From positions 1 to 17,948 of the forward strand of contig SKLD01000295.1 of the NCBI GenBank assembly GCA_007123395.1: a stretch of 17,948 nucleotides of DNA, in the 5' to 3' direction. The stretch comes from Opitutales bacterium. Lineage in GTDB: Bacteria; Verrucomicrobiota; Verrucomicrobiia; Opitutales; Oceanipulchritudinaceae. A program made the translations under genes and the position numbers. Below the pieces are notes generated by a model. It was given only the letters and a program-made list of their open reading frames with translations. It made no database searches and had not been told where the DNA came from. Shown in pieces: positions 14,257-17,948 of the stretch (positions are counted from its first letter, which is position 1; each line of letters starts with the position of its first letter).

Positions 14257-17050
14257 CGGGGTTCGGCAGTAAGCACTGGAACTGGACGGGCAGCTTGGTC
14301 TGGATCGGGCCGCGCGACCTCTTCGAGGTGCGCCACGACGGGCGCTGGACGCAGTCGCGTGACGCCGCCCCGGGCTTCAACGTCAACGCGGGTGACTGGG
14401 AGGCGTGGCGCAACGAGGGCGTGATCACGGAAGTCACCTCGACACACGCGCGTGGGGTGCGATCCGTGGATGTGGCGGACGCCTCGGACCTCGCGCCGGG
14501 CGTCTTCGTGCTCATGACATGGGACAACCCCAGGGGCGATCTGCTTTGGAAGGAAATCGCGCGCCACGCTGCCTTCGACGGCTACAACTTCGGCGATTGG
14601 CTGGAGGCGACCCCGTATTTCGGCTGGCCGGTGGAGATTGCCTCGGTCGAGGGCAACACCGTCTCGTTTGCGCGCCCGACGCGCGTATCCGTCGAGCCGG
14701 GGTACAACACCGCCCTGCGGCGCATCGGCCCTTCCGTGCGCGAGGCGGGTATCGAATCGATGACCCTGCGCATGGCCGACACCCGCGAGACCTATTCGTA
14801 TAACGACGGGGTGGGGTGGAACGGCGTCTTCTTCAACCGCGCCTTCAACTGCTGGGCGCGTGATCTGAAGATTTTGGACGCCGAGACGCCCTTGAATGTC
14901 TCCTCGTCGGTGAATGTTTCGGCCCTCGATGTGGAGACCGCGGGCGCTATGCAGGCGAAGACATCCGCGTGGAGGACTCGGACCGCCCAGCGAACTCGCG
15001 CGGCCAGTGGGTGTACCATCCGGTCCAATACACCTACGGCGCGTAGATCGGTATCAGCGGCGCCGCTATGTACACGGCGGGTGACAGCAACCCTTGGGCC
15101 ATGCCGGGCGGCGACAAGAACATGCGGGTCGGTGACGAAGGCGTCGAGCCGTCCCCCGCCAATCTCTTCGACGCGCAAGTTGGTCTCCGCCGCGAAACGG
15201 AAGCGTGGGCCGTCCTCGCTTCGCCGTCCGGCGGCTTCCTGAGCACGGCTGATCCTGTTCTGCGGGCGGACGGAAACCCGCCGGCGGACAGCGGGATCAC
15301 CGCGTTCCGTTTCCATGTGAACGACGATCTCGCCGGGGAGGCGACGGAAGCGCCCTATGCCTTCGAGTGAACCGACGCCGTGCCCGGTCGCCACACCGTG
15401 CGCGTCGAACTGGTCGACACGGGTGGCGGTTCCACATGGTCGCGCCCCTACGACGTCGTCGTCGGCGAGCGGGTGCGCATCGAGCACAACGACCCGCGTA
15501 TTCAATACGGCGGGCCGTGGTCTGTGGAAAGCCATTCGGAATTCAGCGCCGGACAGGCGCGCGCGTCGGACGGGGTGGGCGAGCGGCACTTCGAGATCGT
15601 CTTCCGCGGCACGCGGGTGCGTTGGTTCACGCGGCACAACAACCACGGGCAAAGTGTAACGGTCCGGCTCAACGGCTTCGAGGTCGGCAGTGTGAACGTC
15701 CACGGAGGCCAGGCTTACTATCGTCACCTTGGATGGGACTCCGGTGAGTTGCCCGAAGGCATTTACACGCTGCGGATTTCCACGGCCAACCGCCTCGTTC
15801 TCGACCACCTCGAAATCACCTCCACCGACGGCGCGGAAGGCGAGCCCGCCGCGCCCGACGCGCCGGGCAACCTGACGGCCACGCCCGTCTCGCCCTCCGA
15901 AGTCGATTTGCTCTGGACGCGCGGCTCCAACAACGAGCAGGGCTTCCACGTCGATCGGCGCGAGAGCGGTGCCGCCGAATGGACGCGCGTTGCCACGATC
16001 GGGGCCGCCTTCACCAGTTTTGCCGACACCGGCTTGGACCACGGCGTGACCTACGAGTATCGCGTGCAGGCCTACAACATCTTCGGTGAGTCCGACTACA
16101 GCGGGGTTGCCACCGTCACAACGCCCGAGCCCGTCACCGCCCCGGCGGCACCCTCGGACCTCGCCGTCACCAACGTCACCCACAACCGCGTCGATCTCGA
16201 GTGGACGAACAACGCCAACGACCACGAGGGCTTTGAGATCGAGAGAATGGCCGCCTTCGGCAACCGCACCACCGACGGACGCCCCACGGATATCTATGCG
16301 CAGGGCGCGGGGTCCGCGCAGATCCTCGCGCGCGCGGGCGGACCAGGCACGAACTTGAGCGGCGGAGGCGTCTCTCGCCGGGCTCAAACGCAGCTCGCCA
16401 ATGCGGGCAACCGCACGGCAACGTTCCTGATCCAACGCCTCGATGACGGCGCCCTGCGGGTCAGTCTCGATATGGTCGACGCCGCCAACCGTGTGATCTA
16501 CCTCGTCGACGACGTCCCCGCGTCCGCCGTGCCTACCTACACCTTTAACCAAGTCGCGGTTTCGCTGGGCGGACACAGTGAGACGGGAATGGATTTCACG
16601 GAGATGGTCCTGCGCCGCTGCGGCCCGTCCTTTGATGAAGCGCCGCCCGCCGCTCCATTCGACGCATGGCTGGCGGACAACTTCACCGAAGCCGAGCGCT
16701 CCGACCCGGCGATCAGCGGACCCCTCGCCGACCCCACGGGGCAGGGTATGGCCAACCTCCAGCGCCACGCCTTCGGCCTCGCCCGCAACGAACCGGTCGC
16801 TCCCGCCGTGCCCGAGATCGTCATGGTCGACGACGGCGGGGAGCGCTATTTCCTCGTCAGCCACCTCCGCAACGGAGAAGCGTCCGATGTCATTGTGACG
16901 GTGCAAGCCTCCCTCGATCTTGACGACTGGTCCGGCTTCACCGGCCTCATTGAGCCCAAGGGCGAGCCCGAGCCCACCGGCCGCCTAGGCGTCGTGCGCC
17001 TGACCCACCGCGTCCAGTTACCCGCGAACACATCGAAAACATTCCTGTGA
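14205..17050 (+). pseudogene. Decayed multidomain secreted protein: beta-helix (pectate-lyase-like), Ig-like, carbohydrate-binding, FN3 modules
   Basis: One coding unit can be followed through one frameshift and two stops. The frame opens after a TAA at 14202-14204 without a usable start; recognisable sequence begins SKHWNWTGSLVWIGPRD (near 14270), so the N-terminus and signal peptide are missing. A right-handed beta-helix follows (to about 15200, ending PANLFDAQVGLRRE). A 1-nt loss near 14935-14948 shifts the frame; TAG at 15044-15046 and TGA at 15368-15370 interrupt the new frame. Next come an Ig-like module (15205-15470), a carbohydrate-binding-like module (15480-15830), an FN3 domain (15850-16130), a second FN3 broken off near 16250, a jelly-roll-like part (16300-16620) and the WLADNFTEAERSDPAISG linker common in Opitutae surface proteins. 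The intact ancestor probably degraded or bound a polysaccharide outside the cell. Confidence 0.8.
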
Positions 17051-17157
17051 ATTGCGGTGGAATTATCGGAGCCCACACCTCCGTAAACTGGCCGTCCCGG
17101 TCTCGTGCGCCAAAATCGGAACGATAGTTTCCAAAAAGGGAAAATTTCTCTTGCTAA

Positions 17158-17172
17158 ATAGCTCAGAGCTAT
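17158..17172. repeat. 15-bp palindrome upstream of second RAYT gene
   Basis: ATAGCTC-A-GAGCTAT is a perfect 7-bp inverted repeat with one central base, 31 bp before the RAYT start at 17204, in an AT-rich leader. An operator or RAYT target is possible. It resembles the ATAGCTAT before copy 1 and a TAGCTCAGAG near 7670. Confidence 0.4.
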
Positions 17173-17203
17173 AGGAAAATCATTTGAAACCAAAATAACT
17201 ACC

Positions 17204-17948
17204 ATGGGAGAAAAAAGAATAATATCAGAAAATGTATGTGTTTACCATTTGATTGCCCGTGTGGTGCAGCGCCGGCGTTTGCTGGCGGACGCGCAGCGCG
17301 AGGTGTGGGTGGGTGCGCTGCGGCGCGCGGCGGTCTTCAGCGGGGTGGAGCTGATCACCTATTGCTGCCTGCAGAACCATTTCCACATTCTTGTGCGCAT
17401 TGATCCGGCGGCGAAGGACTGCGCGGACGCGGAGCTGGTGCGGCGCTTCCGCGCGCTCTACGGGGCGTCGAAGGCGATGTGGTGTGGTCTGGACGCGAAG
17501 GGACTGGAGCACGCGCTGGGGCACGATCCGGCGGACGCGGCGGAGCGTTTGCGGGAGCGTCTGCGAGCGCGCATGGGGAATGTGTCGGAGTTCATGCGGA
17601 CGTTGCGGCAGCGCTACACGATGTGGTTCAACCGCACGTATGACACGGCGGGGACGTTGTGGGCGGAGCGCTTCACGAGCGTTTTGGTGCAGGACGAGCC
17701 GTGGCTGGTGGGTCTAGTGGCGGCGTATATCGATTTGAACCCGGTGCGCGCGGGACTCGCGGCGCTGCCGGAGCACTACCGTTGGAGCGGTTACGCGGCG
17801 GGGCTTGCGGGCGGCGACGCGGATCTGCGGCGGGCGCTCGCGGCTTGTTTCCCGGGCGAAGGGGGCGAGGGGGAGGCGCTGGCGCGTTACCGTTTGTTGA
17901 TGTTGGGCACGGGGGCGTCGCCGAAGCGCGACGGCACGGGCGGGCGGA
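17204..17948 (+). CDS. REP-associated tyrosine transposase (RAYT), copy 2, cut by right window edge
   Basis: From ATG 17204 (MGEKRIISENVCVYHL) the frame stays open to the window end: 248 codons, about three quarters of the length of copy 1. The HUH motif is H59-F60-H61 (NHFHILVR), the tyrosine candidate is Y138 (RTLRQRYTMWFN), and GTLWAERF and YIDLNPVRAGL follow. It aligns with copy 1 through its whole visible length with many substitutions and few indels, so the two are clear paralogues but not a fresh duplication. The first 20 or so codons are AT-rich, then composition changes to GC-rich. There is no in-frame stop in the visible part; whether the C-terminus is intact cannot be seen. Confidence 0.9.
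   Translation, partial: MGEKRIISENVCVYHLIARVVQRRRLLADAQREVWVGALRRAAVFSGVELITYCCLQNHFHILVRIDPAAKDCADAELVRRFRALYGASKAMWCGLDAKGLEHALGHDPADAAERLRERLRARMGNVSEFMRTLRQRYTMWFNRTYDTAGTLWAERFTSVLVQDEPWLVGLVAAYIDLNPVRAGLAALPEHYRWSGYAAGLAGGDADLRRALAACFPGEGGEGEALARYRLLMLGTGASPKRDGTGGR

Noticed and set aside
14792..16906. Leftward 704-aa ORF opposite the surface-protein remnant
   Set aside because: Tempting because it is longer than any forward frame there, but it has no domain character, whereas the forward frames read as Ig-like, FN3 and linker modules. The forward gene is broken by mutation.
13089..17948. Composite transposon made of two RAYTs
   Set aside because: RAYTs do not form terminal-repeat composites, the copies have diverged, and no target-site duplication or element ends are visible.

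Overview
The window is GC-rich bacterial chromosome, probably from the Verrucomicrobiota, class Opitutae (order Opitutales/Puniceicoccales-like). That placement is inference. It rests on the C-terminal spacer motif of the broken surface protein (an 'LADNFTEAERSDPAISG' type linker), the enlarged adenylate-kinase-like protein, the REP-associated transposases and the STAS/SpoIIE gene set. No rRNA or species-specific marker is present.

Left part (1-2700): the start of a leftward STAS-domain gene cut by the window edge; a tRNA-Tyr(GTA) with encoded CCA; a rightward FAD-dependent monooxygenase; and an AhpE-like peroxiredoxin.

Central part (2800-7560): three tightly spaced rightward genes, probably one transcript: aconitate hydratase AcnA, a STAS protein with an intact phosphoacceptor serine, and a membrane-anchored GAF-SpoIIE (PP2C) phosphatase of the RsbU type. 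The last two are the antagonist and phosphatase arms of a partner-switching pathway. The matching anti-sigma kinase (RsbW/SpoIIAB type) is not in the window. The edge STAS protein has Glu where this serine would be.

A short AT-rich gap (7560-7733) separates this run from a convergent leftward pair (7734-11416): an XPD/DinG-type helicase with an N-terminal RecB-like nuclease domain but no Fe-S cysteines, preceded 29 bp upstream by a glycoside-hydrolase-like TIM barrel. Divergent from that pair is a 403-aa NMP (adenylate-like) kinase with N- and C-terminal extensions (11673-12884).

Right part (13089-17948) is accessory DNA. Two related REP-associated tyrosine transposase (RAYT) genes lie in opposite orientations with their 5' ends facing each other. 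Between them lies about 3 kb holding the remains of one large secreted polysaccharide-degrading or surface protein (beta-helix, Ig-like, carbohydrate-binding, FN3 and jelly-roll-like modules). It has lost its N-terminus, carries a 1-nt frameshift and has at least two in-frame stops. The second RAYT runs off the right edge.

I found no CRISPR array, integrase, toxin-antitoxin pair or obvious new defence system. The most interesting items are the Fe-S-less nuclease-helicase, the Glu-for-Ser STAS protein near a partner-switching pair, the extended kinase, and the RAYT-flanked decaying gene.
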